Assembly (NCBI GenBank): GCA_031289975.1
Contig: JAITOM010000172.1
Coordinates: 1-5,236, forward strand
Direction: 5' to 3'
From: Methanobrevibacter sp.
GTDB taxonomy: Archaea > Methanobacteriota > Methanobacteria > Methanobacteriales > Methanobacteriaceae
DNA: 5,236 nt
Shown: positions 5,001 through 5,236 of the stretch, piece after piece
Numbering within the stretch: position 1 is the stretch's first letter
Layout of the letters: every line of letters begins with the position of its first letter
Notes under the pieces: model-generated
Seen by the model: only the letters and a program-made list of their open reading frames with translations
Told to the model about the DNA's origin: nothing
Databases searched by the model: none
Made by a program: the position numbers and the translations under genes

Positions 5001-5119
5001 ATAGTCATTTTAGAAAAGTTCTTAAATTTTGGATGAAAAATTTTTTTATTAAATTATTTAATTTCAAATATTACTTTATAAAAATCTATAATTTTAAATT
5101 TTAAATAATTTAAACATAT
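5001..5119. repeat. Dispersed intergenic repeat, copy B
   Basis: Same-orientation relative of 1416-1585. The two share the 19-bp block at 5013-5031, a T7 tract at 5041-5047, CAAATATTACTTT versus TAAATATTACTTT, and the exact 22-bp block at 5088-5109. Unlike copy A, no + strand gene lies immediately upstream in the window. Its right end passes through a loose copy of the 20-bp unit at about 5102-5121 into the tandem array. Confidence 0.85.
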
Positions 5120-5120
5120 T

Positions 5121-5236
5121 TAAATTAATATAAATGATTTTAAATTAATATAAATGATTTTAAATTAATATAAATGATTTTAAATTAATATAAATGATTT
5201 TAAATTAATATAAATGATTTTAAATTAATATAAATG
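5121..5236. repeat. 20-bp tandem repeat, 5.8 exact copies, open at the right edge
   Basis: The unit TAAATTAATATAAATGATTT is repeated exactly at 5121, 5141, 5161, 5181 and 5201, with 16 bases of a sixth copy from 5221 to the end. The one G per unit makes the phase easy to follow. Copy A of the dispersed repeat holds only about one and a half imperfect units at the equivalent place, so the expansion arose in copy B. The array probably continues beyond the window. Confidence 0.97.

Noticed and set aside
5121..5236. Replication-origin iterons or DNA-unwinding element
   Set aside because: The array is AT-rich and repeated, but there is no adjacent orc1/cdc6 or rep gene and no GC-containing origin recognition box; slippage of a repeat tail explains it.

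Overview
The window looks like a piece of a very AT-rich archaeal genome, most probably a host-associated methanogen of the Methanobacteriales (Methanobrevibacter or Methanosphaera type). The reasons are an archaeal-style CoaBC, a ModE-type helix-turn-helix regulator fused to a binding-protein-like domain (an arrangement typical of methanogens), extreme A+T content, I/K/N-rich proteins and a strong GGAGG ribosome binding site. The genus is an inference. No rRNA, tRNA, CRISPR array or transposase was found.

Layout from left to right. 1-118: a perfect 23-bp tandem repeat that runs off the left edge. 119-862: no convincing gene, but a short GC-raised island near 131-231. 863-1393 (+): an unrecognised one-pass membrane protein whose reading frame continues upstream of its first ATG, so its start is uncertain or damaged. 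1394-1776: AT-rich DNA holding copy A of an approximately 150-bp intergenic repeat and the leader of the next gene. 1777-2931 (+): coaBC, the bifunctional coenzyme A biosynthesis enzyme. 2932-3822: 891 bp without an assignable protein gene. It contains a GC-raised element with nested inverted repeats (3272-3400), a candidate structured RNA or gene relic, flanked by two exact copies of a 17-bp sequence. 3823-4704 (-): a ModE/LysR-like regulator, convergent with coaBC. 4705-5000: its promoter region, with a 25-bp dyad, a possible leaderless promoter and an exact 33-bp duplication. 5001-5236: copy B of the intergenic repeat, whose tail has expanded into a 20-bp tandem array that runs off the right edge.

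The three proteins do not form an obvious pathway. coaBC is a housekeeping gene with its own ribosome binding site. The regulator probably senses a small anion or cofactor (molybdate or tungstate by family analogy) and may control itself; no target gene lies beside it. Only about half of the window is coding, which is low for an archaeon. With the repeat-filled spacers and the broken-looking 5' end of the first gene, this suggests a relaxed or degrading genome. Because both ends lie inside tandem repeats, the piece may also be a contig that broke at them. I see no clear new multi-gene system. The items most worth following up are the structured element at 3272-3400, the dispersed repeat pair, the operator architecture of the regulator and the damaged start of the first gene.
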